Below, one piece after another: positions 32,137 to 40,816 of a stretch of 45,462 nucleotides of DNA. Both the position numbers and the translations under genes were made by a program. Origin of the DNA: Helcococcus bovis (GTDB lineage: Bacteria > Bacillota > Clostridia > Tissierellales > Peptoniphilaceae); the NCBI RefSeq assembly GCF_046035435.1, contig NZ_JBFNFH010000015.1, one strand, 5' to 3'. The stretch's first letter is position 1; each line of letters begins with the position of its first letter. Under the pieces are notes generated by a model that did not search any database, had not been told where the DNA came from, and saw only the letters and a list, made by a program, of their open reading frames with translations.

Positions 32137-34014
32137 TTAATTTTCTTCTAAATTTTTAATATAATCAGGTTTTTCAGTCAATATATAATCACTATTGAAA
32201 ATGTCCATAAATTCTGCACCTGTTATAGTTTCCTTTTCTAAAAGATATTTTGAAATTTCATGAAGTTTATCTATATTTTCACGCAATAATGTATGAGCTT
32301 TTTTGTGAGCTTCAGAAATTATTTCCATTACTTTTTGATCTACTCTATTTTCGGTTTCAGCTGCTGCAAATGAATTAGTACCAGATCCCTTTAAGTATCT
32401 TGAAGAATTTTGTTCTAATAATACAAAGTCAAATTCTTCTTCCATACCAAATGTTGAGACCATTGCTCTTGCAATTTTTGTAGCTCTTTCAATGTCATTT
32501 GAAGCACCTGTTGTTTTTGTGTTGAATATAATTTCTTCAGCAGATCTACCACCAGTTAATATTACAATTTCTTGGAATAAATCTTCTCTAGATCTTAAGA
32601 ATTTTTCCTCTTCTTCAACTTGCATTGTGTAACCCAATGCTCCAGAAGTTCTAGGGATAATTGTAATTTTTGTTACTGGAGCAGTTTGAGTTTGAGCTGC
32701 TGCTGTAATAGCATGACCAACTTCATGATATGCAATGATTTCTTTTTCTTTTGAAGTTATTACAGCATTTTTCTTCTTATGACCTGCAATTACAACTTCT
32801 ACAGATTCTGCTAAATCTTCTTCAGTAACTTTGTCTCTACCTTCTCTAACAGCTCTTAAGGCACCTTCATTTATCATGTTTGCAAGATCTGCACCAGAAG
32901 CACCAGCTGTCATTTTAGCTATGTTATTAAGGTTAACATCTTCTCTCATTTTAATTTTTTTAGAATGAACTCTTAAAATTTCTTCTCTACCTTTAATATC
33001 CGGTAATTCTACTCTTACTTGTCTATCAAATCTTCCTGGTCTTGTTAAGGCAGGATCTAAAATTTCGGGTCTATTTGTAGCAGCTAAAATAATTACACCA
33101 CTTGTAGCATCAAAACCATCCATTTCATTCAATAATTGGTTAAGAGTTTGTTCTCTTTCATCATTTCCACTATATCCTGATGTATCTCTACGTTTACCTA
33201 TTGCGTCAATTTCATCAATAAATACGATGCATGGTGATTTTTCATTTGCCTGCTTAAATAAATCTCTTACTTTAGATGCTCCTAAACCAACAAACATTTC
33301 AACAAATTCAGAACCTGAAATTGAGAAGAATGGAACATTTGCTTCACCAGCTACAGCTTTTGCAAGAAGAGTTTTACCTGTTCCAGGAGGTCCAACTAAA
33401 AGTATTCCCTTAGGAGCAACAGCACCAATTGCAGCGTATTTTTTTGGATCATGAAGGAAGTCAACAATTTCCTCTAAACTTTCTTTTGCCTCATCTTGAC
33501 CAGCCACATCCTTAAATGTAGCTGAATTAGAAGCTTTTATATATCTTTTTGCATTTGATTTACCAAAGCTTAAAGCATTTGAACCTCCCATCATTCCTTT
33601 AGTTAGATATCTAATAATGAAAAACATTATTGCGAAAGGAACAACCCATTGTAATAAAAATACAATTAAAGGATTTGCTGGTTCTATAATTTCACTTCCA
33701 AATTGAGTTTTTGTTTTTAAAATTCTATCTGTCAGATCTTTATCTGGCCATCTACCAACTTTGTAATTTAGATCTTGATTACCTTTTTTTACATTAAAAC
33801 TTATTTGATTGCTTTCGGCTTTTATCTTTTGGATTTCACCCTTATTAAGCATAGTTAGGAATTGGTCATAACTTACTTCTTTAACAGAAGCATTTTTAAT
33901 CATTGGGGCAACTATGAACTGAATTAAAATAATTATAACTGCACCAACAGCATACCAATACCATATAGGTTTTTTATCATCAATTTTTTTATCGTTATTA
34001 TTTTTAAATGGCAT
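32137..34014 (-). CDS. ftsH: ATP-dependent zinc metalloprotease FtsH
   Basis: A 625-residue membrane-anchored AAA+ protease for quality control of membrane and regulatory proteins. It has two membrane helices (about 18-37 and 115-137) around an extracytoplasmic domain. The AAA module has Walker A GPPGTGKT (208-215), Walker B VFIDEID (264-270) and the second region of homology NRPEILDPALTRPGRFDR. The zinc-binding HEVGH is at 430-434. The ATG at 34014 follows AGGAGAATTTA. It is monocistronic and convergent with the lac operon; the usual tilS-hpt neighbours are absent. Confidence 0.97.
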   Translation of the reverse strand: MPFKNNNDKKIDDKKPIWYWYAVGAVIIILIQFIVAPMIKNASVKEVSYDQFLTMLNKGEIQKIKAESNQISFNVKKGNQDLNYKVGRWPDKDLTDRILKTKTQFGSEIIEPANPLIVFLLQWVVPFAIMFFIIRYLTKGMMGGSNALSFGKSNAKRYIKASNSATFKDVAGQDEAKESLEEIVDFLHDPKKYAAIGAVAPKGILLVGPPGTGKTLLAKAVAGEANVPFFSISGSEFVEMFVGLGASKVRDLFKQANEKSPCIVFIDEIDAIGKRRDTSGYSGNDEREQTLNQLLNEMDGFDATSGVIILAATNRPEILDPALTRPGRFDRQVRVELPDIKGREEILRVHSKKIKMREDVNLNNIAKMTAGASGADLANMINEGALRAVREGRDKVTEEDLAESVEVVIAGHKKKNAVITSKEKEIIAYHEVGHAITAAAQTQTAPVTKITIIPRTSGALGYTMQVEEEEKFLRSREDLFQEIVILTGGRSAEEIIFNTKTTGASNDIERATKIARAMVSTFGMEEEFDFVLLEQNSSRYLKGSGTNSFAAAETENRVDQKVMEIISEAHKKAHTLLRENIDKLHEISKYLLEKETITGAEFMDIFNSDYILTEKPDYIKNLEEN

Positions 34015-34226
34015 TAAATTCTCCTATTTTATTTTGTTTTTAATATTATATAACATAAAAGTGTTTAAATTTTGTTTATACTCATCTTAATATATATTAC
34101 CCTAAAATTAAGAAAATATAAACATATTGATAAAATTTAGATATTATGTGATAATAAAATTAATATTGATATACAATATAATTTTATTGTATTACGATAA
34201 CTGTTAGATAATTGTAAGGAAAAAGT
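34015..34226. promoter_or_regulatory. Divergent ftsH/thiolase promoter region
   Basis: A 212-bp AT-rich gap. A perfect inverted repeat ATACAATA/TATTGTAT (34171-34178, 34185-34192; 6-bp spacer) overlaps a TATAAT (34177-34182) and may be an operator for the mevalonate genes. No matching -35 is clear. Confidence 0.35.
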
Positions 34227-35474
34227 ATGAATAAAAAAAATAGAATAGTTTTCTTATCTGGTGTTAGGACACCTATAGGTAAATTTTTAGGAAAGCTTAG
34301 GAGTTTTACTCCTCAAAAATTGGGAAAAATCACATTAAAAGAAGCTATAAAAAGAGCTAAAATAGACAAAAATGAAATAGATGAAATCATAGTAGGAAAT
34401 GTTATTTCTACACCTACAGCTTGTAATTTAGCTTCGGTAATAGGATTAGATTTAGAATTGAAAGAAGATTTTACTGCTATGACTGTGAATAGGATATGTG
34501 GATCTGGACTACAATCTGCAATAAGCGGATATCAGGAGTTATTTTTTGATAAGAAAAAAGTTATAGCTGTTGGGGGAATTGAGACTATGTCTAGAGCTCC
34601 TTTTCAATTAGAAGAGGATAGCAGATTTAATTCAAAAAAATTAGGCAATATACAAATGTTAGACGCTAATATTGAATCGTTAAAATCTGCTTCAGGTACA
34701 AATTCAGAAATAAGTAATATGGGAATTACAGCTGAAAATATTGCTAAAAAATATAATATATCAAGAACTCTGCAAGATGAATATGCATTAAATAGTCATT
34801 TAAAGGCGATAAAAGCAACATCATTAGGAAGATTTAAAGAAGAGATGTTTTCTATTGAAGTGAGTGAAAATGGGAAAAAAGAGATTATCGAAGAAGATTT
34901 GCAAATCAGAGAAGATATATCCATAGAAAAATTACAAAAATTAAAACCTGCTTTTTTAGAAAATGGAACAGTTACGGCTGGTAATTCATCAAGTTTTAAT
35001 GATGGAGCAGCATTTGAGATAATGACAACTGAAAAATACGCAATAGAAAATAATTTAGATATTATGGCATATTTTGTTGATTACTCGATTGTAGGAGTTT
35101 TACCGGATATGATGGGATTGGGTCCTGTGGAAGCTATAAAACAGTTATGTAAATATAATGATTTAGATTTAGAAAAAGATATTGATTATTTAGAAATAAA
35201 TGAAGCTTTTTCAGCACAGGTTATAGGATGTTTGAAAGAATTGGGAATTTCACTTTCCTCAGAGTTTTATAAAAATAGATTTAACGTTAATGGTGGGGCT
35301 TTAGCTTTGGGGCATCCATTAGGAATGTCAGGATCTAGGTTAATTAATACAGTATTGCATGAGTTCAAAAATAACCCATTAAAAAGATATGCGATTGTAT
35401 CAGCTTGTATAGGTGGAGGACAAGGAATAGCAATATTGTTAGAAAATGGATATTTTAATAAAAATAATAAATAG
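34227..35474 (+). CDS. Acetyl-CoA C-acetyltransferase (thiolase)
   Basis: A 415-residue biosynthetic-type thiolase that condenses two acetyl-CoA to acetoacetyl-CoA. The nucleophile Cys91 is in RICGSGLQSA, the histidine is in GHPLGMSGSR near 364, and the second cysteine is in ACIGGGQG near 394. It is first in an operon with HMG-CoA reductase and HMG-CoA synthase, so it supplies the mevalonate pathway. The protein is slightly longer than the usual 390-400 residues. AAGGAAAAAGT precedes the ATG. The next gene starts 8 bases after the stop. Confidence 0.93.
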   Translation: MNKKNRIVFLSGVRTPIGKFLGKLRSFTPQKLGKITLKEAIKRAKIDKNEIDEIIVGNVISTPTACNLASVIGLDLELKEDFTAMTVNRICGSGLQSAISGYQELFFDKKKVIAVGGIETMSRAPFQLEEDSRFNSKKLGNIQMLDANIESLKSASGTNSEISNMGITAENIAKKYNISRTLQDEYALNSHLKAIKATSLGRFKEEMFSIEVSENGKKEIIEEDLQIREDISIEKLQKLKPAFLENGTVTAGNSSSFNDGAAFEIMTTEKYAIENNLDIMAYFVDYSIVGVLPDMMGLGPVEAIKQLCKYNDLDLEKDIDYLEINEAFSAQVIGCLKELGISLSSEFYKNRFNVNGGALALGHPLGMSGSRLINTVLHEFKNNPLKRYAIVSACIGGGQGIAILLENGYFNKNNK

Positions 35475-35482
35475 GAGATTTA

Positions 35483-36724
35483 ATGGATAATTTATTTTAT
35501 AAATTTTATAACAAGACAATTAGTGAAAGAAGAGATGTTTTAAAATCATTAAATTTATTTGAAGAAATAAAAAATTTAAATGAAGAAACAGCAAACCAAA
35601 TGATTGAAAATTACTTACAAAATTATCAAATTCCTTTAGGAATCGCTATGAATTTTGAAATTAACGATGAAAAAATATTAATTCCAATGGCTATAGAAGA
35701 GCCTTCTGTTGTTGCTGCTGCAAGTAATGGAGCTAAGTTTTTAGGAAATATAAAAACTGAAATGATTGAAAAAGCAGTTATAGGTCAAATAGTTTTGTAT
35801 GATGTAAAAGATGTAAATTCTGCTTTAGTTAAATTAAAAGAGAATGAAGAAGAACTTATAGAAATGGCAAAAGAAAAATCTCAAAATATGATTAAAAGAG
35901 GTGGCGGACCTAAAAAAATATGGTTTAAGGGATTTGAAAATGAAAAATTTGTCACTTTATATCTTTCTGTAGATACTTGTGATGCGATGGGTGCTAATAC
36001 AATTAATACAATATTAGAATATATTTCAGAAAGAGTTTGTGAAATTGTCAATGCTGATTATATATTAAGAATAATTTCAAATAACGCAACAGAATCTATA
36101 GTAAGGGCTACAGTTAATATTCCTATTTTAAGATTAAATAAAGATGTAGAAATAGCTAAAAATACAGCAAAAAAAATTGAGTTAGCTACAAATTATGCAA
36201 ATTTAGATCCATATAGAGCATCAACTCATAACAAAGGAATTATGAATGGTATTGATGCTGTTGTATTAGCTACAGGTAATGACTGGAGAGCAGTTGAAGC
36301 TGCAGCACATACATATGCCTCAATTACAGGACATTATAAATCTTTAACATCTTGGCTTTATGATGAAGAAAAAGAAGAATTAATAGGAAATATAGAGATA
36401 CCAGTTCCTGTTGCTACTTTGGGAGGGACAATTTCTATTCATGAGATTGCAAATTGGTCATTAAATTTAATGAAAAATCCAAGTTCTAAAAAATTAGCAG
36501 GCATAATAGCTGCTGTGGGATTGGCACAAAATTTTAGTGCAGTTAAAGCAATAGTAACAGAAGGGATTCAAAAAGGACATATGTCACTTCATGCAAAGAC
36601 TTTAGCTAAACAAGCCGGAGCTAGTGAAAGTGAAATAGACGAAGTGGTTAAACAACTTAAATATAAGGGAAAAATAAATATAGATGAAGCTATATTAACA
36701 CTTAATAATTTGAGAAATAAATAG
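35483..36724 (+). CDS. mvaA: Hydroxymethylglutaryl-CoA reductase, class II
   Basis: A 413-residue class II HMG-CoA reductase, the bacterial type, which reduces HMG-CoA to mevalonate. Catalytic landmarks are IEEPSVVAAAS (Glu near 72-73), HNKGIMNGIDAV (Lys near 250), ATGNDWRAVE (Asp) and the C-terminal histidine in MSLHAKTLA. No membrane domain is present. The ribosome binding site is TAGGAG. It lies between thiolase and HMG-CoA synthase. NADH versus NADPH preference cannot be read with confidence. Confidence 0.95.
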   Translation: MDNLFYKFYNKTISERRDVLKSLNLFEEIKNLNEETANQMIENYLQNYQIPLGIAMNFEINDEKILIPMAIEEPSVVAAASNGAKFLGNIKTEMIEKAVIGQIVLYDVKDVNSALVKLKENEEELIEMAKEKSQNMIKRGGGPKKIWFKGFENEKFVTLYLSVDTCDAMGANTINTILEYISERVCEIVNADYILRIISNNATESIVRATVNIPILRLNKDVEIAKNTAKKIELATNYANLDPYRASTHNKGIMNGIDAVVLATGNDWRAVEAAAHTYASITGHYKSLTSWLYDEEKEELIGNIEIPVPVATLGGTISIHEIANWSLNLMKNPSSKKLAGIIAAVGLAQNFSAVKAIVTEGIQKGHMSLHAKTLAKQAGASESEIDEVVKQLKYKGKINIDEAILTLNNLRNK

Positions 36725-36733
36725 GAGAAAAAT

Positions 36734-37906
36734 ATGGAAAATAAATATGTAGGTATAGAAAAAATTTCATTATATATCCCAAAATATTATGTTGATATTG
36801 AAAAATTAGCAAAAAAAAGAAATGTTGATTCTGAAAAATGGACGAAGGGAATTGGACAAGAAAAGATGTCTATTATTCCTAAAAATCAAGATATAGTTAG
36901 TATGTCGGCAAATGCAGCTATTAATATATTAAATGATGAAGATAAAAAAAATATTGGTCAGGTTATATTTGCTACGGAATCAGGATTTGATTATTCAAAA
37001 TCTGCTTCAACTTATTTATTTGATTTACTTAATATAAATAGATTTGCTAGAAGCTATGAAATTAAACAAGCTTGTTATGGAGCGACTGCTGCAATACAAA
37101 TAGCTTGTGACTATGTAAGAGTAAGACCTAATGAAAAAGTACTTATATTATCTTCTGATATTTCTAAATATGGTCCAAAAACTAGAGGAGAGGTAACTCA
37201 AGGAGCTGGAGCAATTGCAATTTTAATCAGTTCAAATCCTAAAATTTTGAAAATTACCGAGAAGTCAGTTTCATTAACAAGAAATGAATATGATTTTTGG
37301 AGACCAAGTTATAGTGAATATCCTTTTGTTGATGGAAAATTTTCAACTCAATTATATATTGATATGTTTAAAGAGTCTGTAAATGAATTTAGAAATAGAT
37401 ATAAAAATACGTTAGAAAATATAGAAACAATGTTATTTCATCTTCCTTTTTCCAAGATGGGTAAAAAAGGACTAATATCTTTAGAAGAAGATTTACCATT
37501 ATTATCTCAAAAGTGGTTATCAAAGTATGATCAAAGTACAAAATTATGTAGACAAATTGGAAATTTGTACACAGGATCATTGTATTTATCATTTTTATCT
37601 CAATTAATTTATGGAAATCTTAAAGAAAATTCAGAAATAGGATTTTTTAGCTATGGTTCAGGGGCTGTATGCGAGTTATTTACAGGGATATTATTAAAAG
37701 ATTTCACTAGTAATATAGATATAAAATTCATAGAAAAAATGTTAGAAAACAGGGATGAGATAGACGTATCAGAATATGATCTTAACTATTTTGAAAAGAT
37801 ATATACTGAAGAAAGTTTTATATATGTTGAAGAAAAATTAATGGAAAAAGGATTTAATTTAAAAGGAATTGAAAATGGTAAGAGAGAGTACTCATTTATA
37901 GAATAA
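36734..37906 (+). CDS. mvaS: Hydroxymethylglutaryl-CoA synthase
   Basis: A 390-residue thiolase-fold enzyme that adds acetyl-CoA to acetoacetyl-CoA. The catalytic triad can be seen: Glu82 in FATESGFDYS, Cys114 in KQACYGATAA and a histidine near 235 in LFHLPFSKMGKKG. The length is typical for Gram-positive cocci. It follows mvaA by 9 bases with a TAGGAG ribosome binding site. Together with the two preceding genes it completes mevalonate formation. The downstream kinases and decarboxylase are not in the window. Confidence 0.95.
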   Translation: MENKYVGIEKISLYIPKYYVDIEKLAKKRNVDSEKWTKGIGQEKMSIIPKNQDIVSMSANAAINILNDEDKKNIGQVIFATESGFDYSKSASTYLFDLLNINRFARSYEIKQACYGATAAIQIACDYVRVRPNEKVLILSSDISKYGPKTRGEVTQGAGAIAILISSNPKILKITEKSVSLTRNEYDFWRPSYSEYPFVDGKFSTQLYIDMFKESVNEFRNRYKNTLENIETMLFHLPFSKMGKKGLISLEEDLPLLSQKWLSKYDQSTKLCRQIGNLYTGSLYLSFLSQLIYGNLKENSEIGFFSYGSGAVCELFTGILLKDFTSNIDIKFIEKMLENRDEIDVSEYDLNYFEKIYTEESFIYVEEKLMEKGFNLKGIENGKREYSFIE

Positions 37907-37919
37907 TAATTTTTTTATG

Positions 37920-37947
37920 TTGCAACCCATGTTTTTTGTTATATAAT
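37920..37947 (+). promoter_or_regulatory. Probable tkt promoter
   Basis: TTGCAA (37920-37925), a 16-bp spacer and TATAAT (37942-37947), in the gap after mvaS. This would make tkt a separate transcript. Confidence 0.6.
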
Positions 37948-37955
37948 GAAGATGA

Positions 37956-37992
37956 AAAGTAATTTTTGAAAGTAATTTTTGAAAGGAATTTT
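37956..37992 (+). repeat. 13-bp tandem repeat forming the tkt ribosome binding site
   Basis: AAAGTAATTTTTG occurs at 37956-37968 and 37969-37981. A third, diverged copy at 37982-37992 reads AAAGGAATTTT and provides the AAAGGA ribosome binding site of tkt. Confidence 0.85.
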
Positions 37993-37993
37993 A

Positions 37994-39961
37994 ATGAAAA
38001 ATAAAATTGTAAATACAGTTAGAGCGTTATCAGCTGAGATGGTATTAAAAGCAAATTCAGGACACCAAGGGATGCCAATAGGGGCGGCTCCAATGGCTGT
38101 TACATTATTTAATGATGTAATGAAACATAATCCGGAAAATTCCGGTTGGTTTGATAGAGATAGATTTATCTTATCTGCTGGACACGGATCAGCATTGCAA
38201 TATTCTTTATTACATTTATATGGATATAAATTATCAATGGATGATTTAAAAGAATTTAGACAATTAAATTCAAATACGCCGGGTCATCCGGAATTCGGGG
38301 ACACTGATGGAGTAGAAGTTACTACTGGACCATTGGGGCAAGGAATTTCAATGGCTGTTGGATTTGCTATGGCAGAAAAACATTTAGCAGCAAAATATAA
38401 TGTTGAAGATATAAAAGTTATCAATCATTATACATATACAATTGCTGGAGATGGTTGTTTAATGGAGGGGATTTCAAATGAAGCTTGTTCATTAGCCGGT
38501 ACACTTGGATTAGGTAAATTGATTGTTTTATATGATTCAAATAAAATTACAATTGAAGGGACAACTGATTTAGCATTTAGAGAAAATGTTGCAAAGAGAT
38601 ATGAAGCATTGGGATGGCAGGTAATTGATGTTGAAGATGGAACAGATTTAGAAGCTATTAGATCAGCTTTAGAAGAAGCTAAAAAAGATGAAGAAAGACC
38701 AACGTTAATTGAAATTCATACTACAATCGGTTATGGATCAAGCAAACAAGGAACACCAGCAGTTCACGGAAATCCATTGAATAAAGATGATATTCAAGAA
38801 ATGAAGAAAACTTTAGGATACGATTGTGAAGAGGAATTTTTTGTTGATGATGATGTAAGAGAATATTTGAATGACAAAAAAGAAGAATTTTCAAAATATG
38901 AAGAAGATTGGAATTTATTGGTATCAGAATATAAGACTAAATATCCGGAAAAATATGAAGATTTAATGAAAGCAATCAATAATGATTATGATTTTTCATT
39001 CTTAGAAAGTGAAGAATATTATGGATTTGATAAAGCTTTAGCTACAAGAGCTTCATCAGGAGTTGCATTAAATAGAATTGCAAAACATGTGAATAATTTA
39101 TTTGGTGGCTCGGCAGATTTAGCTGGTTCAAATAATACAAGAATGGAAGAATATGGAGATTTTTCAAAAGAAACTCCTGAAGGGGCAAATTTACATTTCG
39201 GTATAAGAGAGCATGCAATGGCTGCTATTGCAAATGGTATTCAATTACATGGTGGTTTGCAATCATATACGGGTACATTTTTGTCATTTGCAGATTACAT
39301 GAAACCAGCAATTAGACTTTCAGCATTAATGAAACAAAAAGTAATTTATATATTTACTCATGATAGTATCGGACTTGGAGAAGATGGACCTACACATCAA
39401 GCAGTAGATCAATTGCCAATGTTAAGAGCTATACCTAACATGATAAATATTAGACCTGCTGATGCAAGAGAAACAGCCGCAGCATGGGCATATTCAATAA
39501 AGAATAATACAAAACCAATTTCATTAATATTATCTAGACAAGCTTTACCAAATATAGAAGGTACAGGAAATAGAGTGTTTAATGGTGCGTATGTATTAAA
39601 AGATTTTGGAGAAAATCCAGAAATGATTTTAATGGCAACTGGTTCAGAAGTTCAATTAGCTTATGAAACTGCAGAAAAATTATTTGAAAATGGAAAATCT
39701 GTAAGAGTTGTTTCAATGCCATCATTTGAATTATTTGAAGAACAAAGTGAAGAATACAAAGAATCAGTATTACCAAAACACATCACAAAGAGAGTAGCTA
39801 TCGAAGCATCATCAGAAATGGGATGGTACAAATATATTGGAATGGATGGATTATTTGTTGGCATGTCAACATTTGGTAAATCAGCTCCGGCTGAAGAAGC
39901 TTTTGAATATTTTGGATTTACAGTTGATAAAGTTTTAGAAAAAATTGCTGAAAAATTCTAA
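37994..39961 (+). CDS. tkt: Transketolase
   Basis: A 655-residue thiamine diphosphate enzyme of the non-oxidative pentose phosphate pathway. The N-terminal domain has SGHQGMPIGAAPM, the SAGHGSALQYSLLHLYGY motif and the TPP/Mg site GDGCLMEGISNEA. The pyrimidine domain shows FGIREHAMAAIANG, and DSIGLGEDGPTHQAVDQLPMLRAIP is diagnostic. The length is typical of full bacterial transketolase. I use the ATG at 37994 following AAAGGA; the upstream in-frame TTG at 37979 lies in the tandem repeat. It has its own promoter and terminator. Confidence 0.97.
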   Translation: MKNKIVNTVRALSAEMVLKANSGHQGMPIGAAPMAVTLFNDVMKHNPENSGWFDRDRFILSAGHGSALQYSLLHLYGYKLSMDDLKEFRQLNSNTPGHPEFGDTDGVEVTTGPLGQGISMAVGFAMAEKHLAAKYNVEDIKVINHYTYTIAGDGCLMEGISNEACSLAGTLGLGKLIVLYDSNKITIEGTTDLAFRENVAKRYEALGWQVIDVEDGTDLEAIRSALEEAKKDEERPTLIEIHTTIGYGSSKQGTPAVHGNPLNKDDIQEMKKTLGYDCEEEFFVDDDVREYLNDKKEEFSKYEEDWNLLVSEYKTKYPEKYEDLMKAINNDYDFSFLESEEYYGFDKALATRASSGVALNRIAKHVNNLFGGSADLAGSNNTRMEEYGDFSKETPEGANLHFGIREHAMAAIANGIQLHGGLQSYTGTFLSFADYMKPAIRLSALMKQKVIYIFTHDSIGLGEDGPTHQAVDQLPMLRAIPNMINIRPADARETAAAWAYSIKNNTKPISLILSRQALPNIEGTGNRVFNGAYVLKDFGENPEMILMATGSEVQLAYETAEKLFENGKSVRVVSMPSFELFEEQSEEYKESVLPKHITKRVAIEASSEMGWYKYIGMDGLFVGMSTFGKSAPAEEAFEYFGFTVDKVLEKIAEKF

Positions 39962-39985
39962 TATAATTAAATAAATATTGAAATT

Positions 39986-40014
39986 TTGAGCAGCTTAGTG
40001 TTGCTCAATTTTTT
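39986..40014 (+). terminator. Terminator after tkt
   Basis: TTGAGCA (39986-39992) pairs with TGCTCAA (40002-40008) and is followed by TTTTTT. treR begins only 19 bases further, so treR may rely on read-through or on a promoter inside tkt. Confidence 0.8.
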
Positions 40015-40032
40015 ATTTGTATAGGAGAAAAT

Positions 40033-40728
40033 ATGACACCACTTTATAAGACGATATATAAAAATATAAAGAAACAAATAGATGATGGGATATTAAATAC
40101 AGGAGATTTGATAATGTCAGAATCTCAGCTTAGAATTAAATATAAATGTTCAAGAGATACTGTTAGAAAAGCTACATCATTATTGGAAAATAATAATTAT
40201 ATTGAAAAAACTAGAGGAAAACAGGCAAGAGTTAAAGAAAGAAATATATATACATTCCCAACATCAAAAATTGAAACACTAAAAGAATTGAGTAAAAAAA
40301 ATAATTTGAAAGTTAAAACAAAATTAATATCAATAAGTTATGACGTAAAAGATAAGGAAGAATTTACAAAATATTTTAGTAAGAATGTAGAAGTTAAAAG
40401 AGTTAGAAATATAGATGGAGAAGATGTAGTTATTGATATTGATTATTTTGATGATAATTTAATTAAGGGATTAAATAAAAAAATTTGTGAAGATAGTATT
40501 TATAAATTTATTGAAACAAATTTAGGTGTTGAAATCGGTTACTCAAAAAAAATCGTGACTGTACAAAAACCTACAAGTGAAGATATGAAATTGTTAGGGA
40601 TAGATGAGGATTATCTGCTTGTAAATGTGATATCTGCAACATTTACAAAGGGAAATGATATATTTCAAACAACTATATCTAAACATAAATATGATAAATT
40701 TAGATTTGAAGCTTATGCAGAAAGATAA
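40033..40728 (+). CDS. treR: GntR-family trehalose operon repressor, TreR-like
   Basis: A 231-residue GntR/HutC-type regulator. The N-terminal winged helix (about 1-70) includes LYKTIYKNIKKQIDDGIL, SESQLRIKYKCSRDTVRKAT and YIEKTRGKQARVK. A UTRA ligand domain (about 90-228) follows. It stands immediately before a trehalose-type PTS gene and a phospho-alpha-glucosidase gene, matching treR-treP-treA organisation; TreR senses trehalose-6-phosphate in Bacillus. The role is inferred from family and position. The ATG follows TAGGAG. Confidence 0.85.
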   Translation: MTPLYKTIYKNIKKQIDDGILNTGDLIMSESQLRIKYKCSRDTVRKATSLLENNNYIEKTRGKQARVKERNIYTFPTSKIETLKELSKKNNLKVKTKLISISYDVKDKEEFTKYFSKNVEVKRVRNIDGEDVVIDIDYFDDNLIKGLNKKICEDSIYKFIETNLGVEIGYSKKIVTVQKPTSEDMKLLGIDEDYLLVNVISATFTKGNDIFQTTISKHKYDKFRFEAYAER

Positions 40729-40746
40729 AATACAAAGGATTTCATG

Positions 40747-40802
40747 TTGATAAAATCTCCTTATTGTGATACCATTCAGTTAACACACTAGTACGTACAC
40801 GT
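40747..40802 (+). promoter_or_regulatory. treP promoter with possible TreR operator
   Basis: TTGATA (40747-40752), a 17-bp spacer and TACCAT (40770-40775) form a moderate promoter. Just downstream, over the expected start, is a G/C-containing palindrome GTACGTAC (40791-40798) within imperfect dyad symmetry (about 40785-40804), unusual in this AT-rich DNA. It is a candidate TreR site. Confidence 0.4.
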
Positions 40803-40816
40803 TTAAGGAGGAGAAT

